From contig JBAXPV010000015.1 of NCBI GenBank assembly GCA_037132075.1, positions 28,506 through 92,505 of the forward strand: a stretch of DNA of 64,000 nt. The letters are read 5' to 3'. A model generated the notes under the pieces. It saw only the letters and a list, made by a program, of their open reading frames with translations, did no database searches and had not been told where the DNA came from. This stretch comes from JBAXPV01 sp037132075. Lineage in GTDB: Bacteria; Bacteroidota; Bacteroidia; Bacteroidales; CAIXZF01. Made by a program: the position numbers and the translations under genes. Below are positions 26,465-34,474 of the stretch, piece after piece. Every line of letters begins with the position of its first letter. Within the stretch, counting starts at the first letter, position 1.

Positions 26465-27111
26465 GCAAATATCTAAAGTTATCAGTCATCTTATTGATAT
26501 ACGTGTTGTGCAGTGCAAAAAGCTGCAACAATAGAAATGATATGCTTACGGAAACGCAGTTATTGGTCACCCGCGACAGCCTTACCCGACAGTTCCAGCA
26601 GGCATCACTTACTTGTGAAACTTCTTTGACTTTCGGGGCTACCGCAAAACAGAAATTAAGTGATATTTGTGATTATCTTAACATTACAATGGATCCTACT
26701 TTAGATAAGCCATTCAGGTTGAAGGCTGCCAGCCTGTTGGGTGAAAGTTTCCATTCAAACACGGACAGCCTGGAAATACTGCCGGACATGCAAATCAGTA
26801 TTAAAGATTTCTGCAATGAAGCTTTTATTTCCAAAAACTTTACGCAAAAGGGCTCTATAACTTTTGACTCTATCAGGGTTTTAAAAAGTCTTCAACGAGA
26901 AAGCGATTCACTTTACATAGGAAAAATGTGTTTCATCCAACGCGCCAATTCGAACAAGCAAAAGAACTTTGTTATTGATTTCTATGCAATTAAGCGAAAT
27001 AAATCATTTGGAGCGGCTCAAATAAGAGTTTGGGAAATTAAACTCGGCTCAATTTTTCAGTTTCATGCTGATTATGCAGAAATTAGAAAGCACGCAGCTT
27101 ACGCAAAATAA
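26461..27111 (+). CDS. secreted or lipid-anchored protein coupled to the membrane protein upstream
   Basis: 216 residues. The N terminus LKLSVILLIYVLCSAKSCNN is a signal sequence with two candidate cysteines, neither in a perfect lipobox. The rest is mixed alpha/beta (LTRQFQQASLTCETSLTFGA ... LDKPFRLKAASLLGESF ... FVIDFYAIKRNKSFGAAQIR) with no recognisable family. The four-base ATGA overlap with the preceding gene suggests the periplasmic domain of that protein and this one form a functional pair. Confidence 0.7.
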   Translation: MSKYLKLSVILLIYVLCSAKSCNNRNDMLTETQLLVTRDSLTRQFQQASLTCETSLTFGATAKQKLSDICDYLNITMDPTLDKPFRLKAASLLGESFHSNTDSLEILPDMQISIKDFCNEAFISKNFTQKGSITFDSIRVLKSLQRESDSLYIGKMCFIQRANSNKQKNFVIDFYAIKRNKSFGAAQIRVWEIKLGSIFQFHADYAEIRKHAAYAK

Positions 27112-27265
27112 TTGGATGAAGCGCTAAAGCGCCTCAGCGCCTCCGCGGCGAGTCTAAACACTTTTACCGGGTTTCCCCCCACTTTCGCCGATTTGCGCTT
27201 TCCCAGCCTGTAACATCGGTCTAATTTTGTCGTCATAAGATCGTAAACAAATAAAAAAAGATATT

Positions 27266-27619
27266 ATGAAAACAACGGCACAAACCTTCAAGAGAATTTT
27301 CGGCACAATCGTTATTATTGGCGGAATCTTAGTCCTCACTTTTGTTCATGCAGCTTATGCCGGTAATAATCAACCGGATACCTCTTATGTCAGTCTTACA
27401 ACAAGTCAGCCTTCTGTGGGCAGGGACATACCAGAACAAGCAAACAGCAAGTCAATAAGCCAGATGCTTGAAGATCCAAAGTATTGGGTTAATTATTTAA
27501 AAAATACCGTAAGCACCGACACTGAGGATAATTCAAGCTCATACGATGCGGTAGAAGAGATGCAAAACAATCCGGTTTATTGGGTTGATTGTCTGAAGCA
27601 AATCGTTACTGAAGAGTAA
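27266..27619 (+). CDS. small exported protein with duplicated P-x-YWVxxLK motif
   Basis: 117 residues. The N-terminal signal or anchor segment (IFGTIVIIGGILVLTFVHAAYA) is followed by a low-complexity Ser/Thr linker. Two copies of a short motif follow: MLEDPKYWVNYLKNTVSTD (about 68-86) and MQNNPVYWVDCLKQIVTEE (about 99-117). The second ends the protein. I do not recognise the family. The gene stands alone and is followed by a hairpin terminator at 27694. Confidence 0.65.
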   Translation: MKTTAQTFKRIFGTIVIIGGILVLTFVHAAYAGNNQPDTSYVSLTTSQPSVGRDIPEQANSKSISQMLEDPKYWVNYLKNTVSTDTEDNSSSYDAVEEMQNNPVYWVDCLKQIVTEE

Positions 27620-27693
27620 AACCCTTTTTCAGGCCTTACAAAAGCTGTCGTTTTGTAGTAAAATCCGCCCTACGGGCTTTATATATATCTTCC

Positions 27694-27728
27694 AAAAGCT
27701 GTCTCATTGATGAGATGGCTTTTTTTTT
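27694..27728 (+). terminator. intrinsic terminator
   Basis: The stem AAAAGC-TCTCAT / ATGAGA-GCTTTT with single-base bulges is followed by a run of eight T. It lies 75 bases after the small exported protein gene. Confidence 0.75.
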
Positions 27729-27826
27729 ACCACAAGGATCACATAGTAAAACCACAATGATCACAAGGTTCATATATTTCCATTAAGCAAGTTTATTCAT
27801 TTTTTTAAAAAAAAATCAAAAAAAAG

Positions 27827-27856
27827 TTGCTTTGGTAAAATAATATTCTATTTTTG
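27827..27856 (+). promoter_or_regulatory. promoter of the padR operon
   Basis: TTG 27827-27829, 19-base spacer, TATTTTTG 27849-27856, then 29 bases to the ATG. PadR proteins commonly repress their own operon, so the operator is expected nearby, but no clear palindrome is visible. Confidence 0.6.
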
Positions 27857-27885
27857 CGTTATTAAAGAATCTTATATATACCGCA

Positions 27886-28239
27886 ATGATAATATCCAAT
27901 GAATTTATCAAAGGCCTGATCAAGCCCATTATTCTTAAGTTGCTTGAAGATCATGGCAAAATGTATGGTTACGAGATCACCCAGAAGGTGGAAGAGCTCA
28001 CTCAAGGCAAGATCAAACTCACATTTGGAGCGCTCTACCCGATTCTGCATAAGCTTGAAGCAGATGGCATCGTGCTCACAGAGACCCTCATGGTCAATAA
28101 CAGGGCCAGGGTTTATTACCTCTTAAGCAAAACCGGGAAAGTATCTGCCCGGGAAAAGATCGCTGAGTTGGAAGAATTCGTCAGGACAATTGGGAAACTC
28201 ATTTCCCCGGAACCAGGGATTTTGCCATGTACCACTTAA
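27886..28239 (+). CDS. PadR-family transcriptional regulator
   Basis: 117 residues with a winged-helix domain: FIKGLIKPIILKLLEDHGKM, then YGYEITQKVEELTQGKIKLT, FGALYPILHKLEADGIV and the wing ARVYYLLSKTGK. The C-terminal helix is short (PadR subfamily 2 length). The stop lies 13 bases inside the next gene, which has its own ATG at 28227, so the regulator is translationally coupled to the membrane protein it presumably controls. PadR regulators usually sense small molecules or proteins and repress adjacent membrane genes. Confidence 0.93.
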   Translation: MIISNEFIKGLIKPIILKLLEDHGKMYGYEITQKVEELTQGKIKLTFGALYPILHKLEADGIVLTETLMVNNRARVYYLLSKTGKVSAREKIAELEEFVRTIGKLISPEPGILPCTT

Positions 28240-29084
28240 ATGAGGAAGAGCTCAACTTTGTAAGGAAGGAAGTTGAGCGGCAGGACATACACTTCCGACA
28301 CCTGGCAAACGACCTGATTGATCACATCAGTTGCGAAATTGAAGAAATGATCAGCAGGGGGCGCAAATTTCAGGATGCCTATAAGGAGGTCTTAGGTATC
28401 ATTGGCACAGATGGCTTGCAGGACCTTCAAAAAGACACACTTTATTTAACCGACAAAAATTACAGAATCATGAAAAACTCAATGAAAATTAGTGGTGTGG
28501 CCGGAATGGCCTTACTGGTTTTTGGCATCTTGTTTAAGATGCAGCATTACCCCGGGGGTGACATCCTGTTGGTAATCGGTTTTCTGCTGCTTGGAGGGCT
28601 TTTCTTTCCTGCTTCACTGATGGTAATGAGAAAGGAATACCAGCAACTCGACCGTCCCTTGATCTACATCACCCTGATGATCGGCGGGCTTGCCATCATC
28701 TTTGCCGTTCTTTTAAAAGTACTCCACTGGCCTGGCGCCAATATCTTGTTTTTGCTGGGCTATAGCATGATGGACCTGTTGTTTCTCCCCTTATTGCTGT
28801 TTAGTCTTTTGAAAAACACATCAGATTCTCAACTGAAGACAACCTATGTTATTGGTGCCTTTTCCCTGTTTTTCTGCATGGCGGGAGGACTCTTTAAGAT
28901 GCTGCATTACCCGGGAGCGTTTATACTACTAATTGTAGGTTCGTTGGGCTTGACAGCCGTTTTCTTTCCCATGTATGTGTATAAAATGTATAAAGCTTCT
29001 GACAGGCTCGATCCACAATTTATCTTCCTGTGTATTGGCATGCTTTATTTCAACATGTTTAATTTATTATTGGCTTACAATTAA
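28227..29084 (+). CDS. membrane protein with three GldL-like K-x-x-H-x-x-G repeats
   Basis: 285 residues. The cytoplasmic N-terminal domain (1-80) contains DLIDHISCEIEEMISRG and FQDAYKEVLGIIG, a pattern seen in many Bacteroidota membrane proteins next to PadR. The membrane part has about six to seven TM segments with three copies of a motif: LFKMQHYPGGDILL, LLKVLHWPGANILF and LFKMLHYPGAFILL. The same (L/I)-K-x-x-H-(W/Y)-P-G-A signature occurs at the TM boundary of the gliding motor protein GldL. This protein is not GldL (no GldL cytoplasmic domain, no GldM nearby), and its function is unknown. It overlaps padR and is followed after 17 bases by a related gene. Confidence 0.75.
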   Translation: MYHLNEEELNFVRKEVERQDIHFRHLANDLIDHISCEIEEMISRGRKFQDAYKEVLGIIGTDGLQDLQKDTLYLTDKNYRIMKNSMKISGVAGMALLVFGILFKMQHYPGGDILLVIGFLLLGGLFFPASLMVMRKEYQQLDRPLIYITLMIGGLAIIFAVLLKVLHWPGANILFLLGYSMMDLLFLPLLLFSLLKNTSDSQLKTTYVIGAFSLFFCMAGGLFKMLHYPGAFILLIVGSLGLTAVFFPMYVYKMYKASDRLDPQFIFLCIGMLYFNMFNLLLAYN

Positions 29085-29101
29085 TATAAAACTCAGAAAT
29101 C

Positions 29102-29539
29102 ATGAAAAAGCTCAGTTATATTTCAGGAATCTTATCCATCAATTTGTTCCTGGTTGGCTCATTGATAAAAATGGCACATTGGCCGGGTGCCAGTATTCTC
29201 ATCATACTGGGACTCGGTTTTATGGCCCTGGTATTTCTCCCCGTTGCCACGATAACTGCCTACAAAGATGAGGTTGACAAAACATTGTTGTGGGTGTATG
29301 TATCGGGATTTATTTGTGCTTTTGTTGATATCATCGGGGCTATGTTCAAGATACAACATTTTGAAGGGGCCAATGTGCTGCTCCTGATCGGATTGCCATT
29401 ACCTTTTGTTCTTTTTCTCCCGGTCTTTGTCTATAACCACATTAAACGGGATGATCAGCAGATGAAAGGCTTTTTAGGGGTGATGTTTTTGCTGACGTAC
29501 ATCGTGGTATTCTCGGCTTTGCTGGCGTTTAAATCATAA
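29102..29539 (+). CDS. small membrane protein with two GldL-like K-x-x-H-x-x-G repeats
   Basis: 145 residues, four TM segments in two hairpins. Each hairpin begins at a motif related to those of the preceding gene: LIKMAHWPGASILI (about 18-31) and MFKIQHFEGANVLL (about 81-94). It lacks the N-terminal cytoplasmic domain of its neighbour and probably derives from the same repeat. It is the third gene of the padR operon (17-base gap). The function is unknown; a complex with the neighbour is plausible. Confidence 0.7.
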   Translation: MKKLSYISGILSINLFLVGSLIKMAHWPGASILIILGLGFMALVFLPVATITAYKDEVDKTLLWVYVSGFICAFVDIIGAMFKIQHFEGANVLLLIGLPLPFVLFLPVFVYNHIKRDDQQMKGFLGVMFLLTYIVVFSALLAFKS

Positions 29540-29754
29540 TTCGGGAGGAATACCGCAGCGACACAGAGGCGCAGGGGATTATTTACTTATAAGTGAGACG
29601 CAATATTTATAAAGGCCAAAGCTTCAAAAAAGTATCTTAATTTGATTAATCTGCTCGCTTTGTTGTTATTCTTATAACAGAATGTTTTGTTATGAAGTAT
29701 TTCACACGGACTTGCACGGAGTTTTTCACGGAGTTGCACTGTTTATTTACAGGA

Positions 29755-29785
29755 TTGATTTTATTTAATTCTATTGCTATCTTTG
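29755..29785 (+). promoter_or_regulatory. promoter of the broken DUF4160 gene
   Basis: TTG 29755-29757, 20-base spacer, TATCTTTG 29778-29785; the ATG follows at 29802. A well-formed promoter in front of an interrupted gene suggests recent loss. Confidence 0.6.
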
Positions 29786-29801
29786 TAAAAAGTATTAAGG
29801 T

Positions 29802-30077
29802 ATGCCTACCCAGTCTATGTTTTTTGGGATTATTATCCGGATGTAATATGCTCCTAAAGAACATAATCCACCACACATCCATATTTATTTTCAAGATATA
29901 AAAGCCGTCATAACAATAAAAACAGGTGAATATTTGGATGGGGAACTGCCTTCAAAACAATATCGTCTCGTGCTTGCCTGGATTGAAATTCACAATGACG
30001 AATTAATGGCAACTCTTGATCCAAACTCCGTGTTAAACCATTATCTTATAACTATTTTTCTTAAATTTATAGCCTGA
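29802..30077 (+). pseudogene. DUF4160 gene with an in-frame stop
   Basis: ATG 29802 opens MPTQSMFFGIIIRM, then TAA (29844-29846). The frame continues as YAPKEHNPPHIHIYFQD, TGEYLDGELPSKQYRL and LVLAWIEIHNDELMA to TGA at 30075-30077. The order F-x-G-I-x-I-x-M-(Y/F) ... HNPPHxH ... GE-L-G-LP ... LVL-W-x-E-x-H-x-DEL is diagnostic for DUF4160, a small family often paired with DUF2442 in toxin-antitoxin-like pairs. No DUF2442 gene follows. The stop replaces the aromatic residue after IRM. The preceding 260 bases (29540-29801) contain only the promoter and short degenerate repeats (CACGGA near 29706-29733). Confidence 0.82.
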
Positions 30078-30109
30078 ATCCATCATTTACCCTGCAATTC
30101 AATTCAATA

Positions 30110-31573
30110 ATGGTAACAAACGAACAAGTACTCGCAAAACTAACACTCACTGCCAGAGAAGATTACATTGTACCTGCTTTGATGCTGGTGAAGGCCATCG
30201 CTTCAAAAGAAGGCTTTACTGACAAACAATTATTTCATATTGAGACCGTCACCGAAGAAGCCTGCCTCAATGTAATTCAGCATGCTTTTGAACCAGGTGA
30301 CGAGGGAAGCTTTGACCTGATTGTTACCCGCCAGCCTGGAAGAATCGTTATCGCTATCGAAGACAAAGGCCTGCCTTTTGACTCGACTGTCCTGGAAAGC
30401 GGCGAACAGGGAGGCCTTGGGCTACGCCTTATGCGTGGTTTTGCTGATGAAGTGAAGTTTTACAGCATGGGCCGGAATGGCAAACGTGTCGAGATGGTAA
30501 AATACCTCCCACGTGAAGATCCTGCCAGCTTAATGACCGACGCTGACCGCCTCGTCCAGGAAAACAAAGAAATGCTTTCCACCGAGCCTGTCAATTTCCG
30601 CATGATGACTCCTGCCGATGCCACCGGCCTGACCCGTTGCGTCTATCGTACCTACGGCTATAGCTATGGCAGCGATTATATCTACAACCCTGCCGAAGTG
30701 AGAGAAATGCTGTCGTCAGGCATCATTGAATCATTTCTTGCTGTGAACTCAGCCGACGAAACGGTGGGGCACCTGGCGCTGATCTATCATAAACTGGGCG
30801 CCATGGTTGCCGAAAGTGGCCAGGCTGTAGTCGATACGCGCTTCAGGGGCAGGAAATTGTTTGAACAGCTTAAGATCCAGCTTCTTCAATTTGCCAAAGA
30901 CAAAGGATTGTATGGTGTTTACAGTGAGGCAACCACAGCACATCCTTACTCTCAAAAGGGAAACATCACCCTGGGAGCTGTGGAAACCGGATTCATGCTG
31001 GGTTTCGCACCTGAGTCTGTTGCCATTAAAACAATAGAAGCTGCTTCGAAAGAAATGCGTTTGTCGGGCTTGTTCTATTTCCTGAAAGTCAACGAGGAAC
31101 CCATGCGAACGATCTATCTTCCGGAAAACCATAAGACAATGATTGACCGTATCATCAGCAGGATCAAGATGAACCGCATTTACGGTACACCTGAAACCCC
31201 CGGAGTCTTTAACAGAAGTACGATTATCAGAAGTAAAATCCGCCCTGAATGGGGCCATGCCGTTATTAACCTCAGCGAATATGGTGATGATTTTGTCAGC
31301 GTGATGAAAACCTTGTTACGCGAAATAAAAAATCAGAAAATTTCAGCCATCTTCATCGACCTTCCGCTTTGCAGTCCTTTTACGCCACATTATTACAAGG
31401 AACTGGAAACTTTAGGCTTTTCCTTTAGTTGTTTCGTTCCTGAATACGAAGACGGTGACGTGATCAGGATGCAATATCTGAACAACTGCGTACTGGATCC
31501 TTCAAAGATCTCAGTTGCTGCTGAATTCGGGAAAGAATTGCTTGCCTATATTATGGATGATCTTAAGATTTAG
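30110..31573 (+). CDS. RsbW-like ATPase fused to GNAT acetyltransferase
   Basis: 487 residues. Residues about 1-140 form a HATPase_c_2 (anti-sigma/RsbW-type) domain: N box VTEEACLNVIQHAFEPG, G1 IAIEDKGLPFD and G2 GGLGLRLMRGFAD. Residues about 165-310 match a GNAT acyltransferase (NFRMMTPADATGLTRCVYRT, AVVDTRFRGRKLFEQLK with the R/G-x-x-G/K acetyl-CoA loop). The last 170 residues look like a second GNAT-like fold (HAVINLSEYGDDFVSVMKTL ... FIDLPLCSPFTPHYYKELET). Such fusions suggest a partner-switching kinase linked to acetylation. No anti-sigma antagonist or SpoIIE phosphatase is adjacent. The next gene starts 7 bases after its stop. Confidence 0.85.
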   Translation: MVTNEQVLAKLTLTAREDYIVPALMLVKAIASKEGFTDKQLFHIETVTEEACLNVIQHAFEPGDEGSFDLIVTRQPGRIVIAIEDKGLPFDSTVLESGEQGGLGLRLMRGFADEVKFYSMGRNGKRVEMVKYLPREDPASLMTDADRLVQENKEMLSTEPVNFRMMTPADATGLTRCVYRTYGYSYGSDYIYNPAEVREMLSSGIIESFLAVNSADETVGHLALIYHKLGAMVAESGQAVVDTRFRGRKLFEQLKIQLLQFAKDKGLYGVYSEATTAHPYSQKGNITLGAVETGFMLGFAPESVAIKTIEAASKEMRLSGLFYFLKVNEEPMRTIYLPENHKTMIDRIISRIKMNRIYGTPETPGVFNRSTIIRSKIRPEWGHAVINLSEYGDDFVSVMKTLLREIKNQKISAIFIDLPLCSPFTPHYYKELETLGFSFSCFVPEYEDGDVIRMQYLNNCVLDPSKISVAAEFGKELLAYIMDDLKI

Positions 31574-31580
31574 ATTCTTG

Positions 31581-34472
31581 ATGAACTTAAGGCGATTCTT
31601 CATTTTCTCCTTAATGATTATTTGCTCACAAAAAGCTAATTCACAATACGTTGTACTAGGACAAGAAGCTGCGAGCCTGCGTTGGCTCCAGGTAAAAACA
31701 GCTCATTTCCAGCTGATCTTCCCTGAAGATTTCTCAAGCAAAGCCATTAATATGGCCAATCAACTGGAATTTGCCTGGGTTCATGACACAAAAACGCTCA
31801 GTTGTCAACCAAAATTCACCCATGTCGTCATTCATACACACAATGTAGAATCCAATGCCATCAGCCTGATCGCACCAAGCCGGACAGAGTTTTACATGAC
31901 ACCCCCGCAGAACTGTTACGCCCATGGATGGCAGGAACAGTTGGTTGTTCATGAGTACCGGCACATGGTTCAATTGGCCAAGCTTAATCAGGGTCTGACA
32001 AAAATCCTCTCCTACCCTTTTGGGGACTATGCTCATGCGCTGACCTTTGGATTGTTCACCCCGATGTGGTATATGGAAGGGGATGCCGTGGTGATGGAAA
32101 CAGCGCTCAGTCATTCGGGCCGTGGACGCTTACCGGGTTTCGAGATGATGATGAAGACCAAACTTTTGGAAAAAGGAATGCTTCCCTTTCAAATGGCACG
32201 ACTGGGGTCCTATAAAACATATGTGCCAGACCAATATTCCTTCGGATATTATTATATCGCTATGTGCCGTAAGAACTATGGCCCTGGACTGTGGGATAAA
32301 GGTATGGACCAGGCCGCGCGTAACATTTGGAAAATCGCCCCATTGAATCTCAGTCTTAAACAACAAAGCGGTTTCACCAAACGGACTTTATATGACACCC
32401 TCTTTCGTGAACTTAGCTGTGAATTTCAAAAAGCTCAAAAGACAATTTCCCTTACATCGTTTAGCAGGATAAAGATCCCAAAGAAGACGATCTATACCAA
32501 TTACAAATTCCCTTTGTATCTCAATGATACTATGATAATTGCAGAGAAAAGCGGAATGGACGATATCCCGAGTTTTGTAAGCATCAACAGACGAAACGGG
32601 AAAGAGAAAACGATTTGTTACCCGGGATTCTATTCTTCAGAAAGCTTACCCACAGTATCGCCACTTACCATACTTGCGAAAAACAGTCCGGGTTCATTTA
32701 CTACTGACAATCTGAGTCTTGATCGCGGGAAAATTTGCTGGGCTGCAAAGAAATATGATCCCAGGTGGCAATTCCGGAATTATTCTGTTGTGATGACGTA
32801 TGACCTCAGCACCGGAAAAAAGACACAACTTACTCATCAATCTCATCTTTTCTCCCCCGTGCTTTTTCCTGGAAAAGACAGCATCCTTGCTGTTGAAGTC
32901 ATCTCAGATTCACTTTGCAATTTGATGATTATCAGTTCAAAAGATGGGTCCACTTTAAGTCGAATGTCCAACCCTAAAAAAGATTTTTACATGATCCCAT
33001 CGATCAGTAAAGATGGGAGTATGATCGCAGTGGTGACCTTCAACAAGGATGGAAAATCCATAAAACTCATCCGTGTTCAGGATGGACAAGAGCGATGCAT
33101 TGCAGGACCAACTTTTGATGAGATTTCGAACCCGCGATGGTTTCGGAATTATATCGTTTACAATGCCGCGATGAGTGGTGTCGACAATATTTATGCAGCA
33201 GACACGGCTACGCAAAAGAAATACCAGGTCACCTCAGCCTCCTATGGCGCCTATCAGCCTGATTTTTCCGAGAATCTGGAACTGATGGCATACAGTCAGT
33301 TTACAGCAGATGGGTTTGAATTGGTGGAAACAAAGATCGATCCCAATCGCTGGATCCCAGTTGATTCCATATCCTACCAGGGAATTTCATTATACAAATC
33401 TTACCTACAACAGGAAGACGGTATCCTTGACCGCGAACATACTCCTACAGCAGCCTATGAAATCAAGCCTTATCGCAAAGCACTTCATCTATTAAGTCCC
33501 CACAGCTGGGCCCCGGCCAGCTTCTCCCTGGGAGAGCACGGAATTCAGCCAGGCATCTCTTTTGCTTCTCAAAACATGCTGTCAACTTCGATATTAAATG
33601 CTGGTTATGCTTATATGCCTCACGAAAAGAGTGGCTATTTCTTTGTGGGATACACCTATTCAGGTTTTTACCCCGTATTTGACCTTAATGTTATTACCTC
33701 AAACCGGGAAGTTTTTGTGCCGGAAAACACGCACAATCGAACGATCAAATGGCGGGAAAATTCATCCTCCCTGGGTGTAAGACTTCCATTGATAAGCACT
33801 TCAGGAAGTTTCCTCCAAAAATGGGAATTGTCATTAAGCTGGAATCATTTACAATTGAGAGATTATCCGGAAATCACAAATAATCAATCCCCAAATTTTA
33901 ACGTTATCAGACCTTCATTCAGTTTTAGCAACCTGAGGAAGTCTTGCCTGAGAGATATGGCAACAGCCTGGGGACAAACACTGAATTTGAATTATTATCT
34001 GTCAACTGACAATAAAATCATAGGCGAAATAAGCGGCAACGCTGATTTATATTTCCCTGGCCTGCTTAAACATCACAGCATTAAGATCAGCTTCGATGCT
34101 CTCAAAAGGGAGCATGGCTCCTACCCTTTTAAAGAGAATGTGCGGTTTCCACGCGGCTACCTGAGTTATTATCATGATCAGTACTGGAGAACGGGTGCCG
34201 ACTATAAATTCCCATTCCTTTACCCTGACCTTTCTCTTGGTTCAATCCTGTATCTGAAGCGTCTGAAACTGGATATTTTTTATGATTATGCTGAAGGTAA
34301 CAATGAACAGAACACAAAGACTTACCGTTCGTTTGGTTATGAGCTGAATTCAGACCTTCATCTTTTAGGCTTTTTCATCCCGATTGACGTAGGCTTTAGG
34401 CACTCCTATTTGCCCAGGGAAAAGGAAAGCCATTTCGATATTTTGTTAAGCATTAGTTTTGAGGGTTTATAG
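31581..34472 (+). CDS. outer-membrane protein with HExxH peptidase, propeller and C-terminal barrel
   Basis: 963 residues from ATG 31581; the frame is open further upstream inside the preceding gene, but only this start gives a signal peptide (MNLRRFFIFSLMIICSQKAN). The peptidase-MA-like domain (about 25-290) has the zinc motif HEYRH (124-128) and a downstream Glu in MWYMEGDAV (166), the gluzincin arrangement. A TolB-like beta-propeller follows (about 320-620: SISKDGSMIAVVTFNKDG, RWFRNYIVYNAAMSG). The C-terminal 300 residues are barrel-like (GYFFVGYTYSGFYP, SILYLKRLKLDIFYDYAEG) and end in an outer-membrane strand (FDILLSISFEGL). It is probably an outer-membrane-anchored protease or inactive relative. 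It sits between the HATPase-GNAT and radical SAM genes with almost no gaps. Confidence 0.85.
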   Translation: MNLRRFFIFSLMIICSQKANSQYVVLGQEAASLRWLQVKTAHFQLIFPEDFSSKAINMANQLEFAWVHDTKTLSCQPKFTHVVIHTHNVESNAISLIAPSRTEFYMTPPQNCYAHGWQEQLVVHEYRHMVQLAKLNQGLTKILSYPFGDYAHALTFGLFTPMWYMEGDAVVMETALSHSGRGRLPGFEMMMKTKLLEKGMLPFQMARLGSYKTYVPDQYSFGYYYIAMCRKNYGPGLWDKGMDQAARNIWKIAPLNLSLKQQSGFTKRTLYDTLFRELSCEFQKAQKTISLTSFSRIKIPKKTIYTNYKFPLYLNDTMIIAEKSGMDDIPSFVSINRRNGKEKTICYPGFYSSESLPTVSPLTILAKNSPGSFTTDNLSLDRGKICWAAKKYDPRWQFRNYSVVMTYDLSTGKKTQLTHQSHLFSPVLFPGKDSILAVEVISDSLCNLMIISSKDGSTLSRMSNPKKDFYMIPSISKDGSMIAVVTFNKDGKSIKLIRVQDGQERCIAGPTFDEISNPRWFRNYIVYNAAMSGVDNIYAADTATQKKYQVTSASYGAYQPDFSENLELMAYSQFTADGFELVETKIDPNRWIPVDSISYQGISLYKSYLQQEDGILDREHTPTAAYEIKPYRKALHLLSPHSWAPASFSLGEHGIQPGISFASQNMLSTSILNAGYAYMPHEKSGYFFVGYTYSGFYPVFDLNVITSNREVFVPENTHNRTIKWRENSSSLGVRLPLISTSGSFLQKWELSLSWNHLQLRDYPEITNNQSPNFNVIRPSFSFSNLRKSCLRDMATAWGQTLNLNYYLSTDNKIIGEISGNADLYFPGLLKHHSIKISFDALKREHGSYPFKENVRFPRGYLSYYHDQYWRTGADYKFPFLYPDLSLGSILYLKRLKLDIFYDYAEGNNEQNTKTYRSFGYELNSDLHLLGFFIPIDVGFRHSYLPREKESHFDILLSISFEGL

Positions 34473-34474
34473 TG

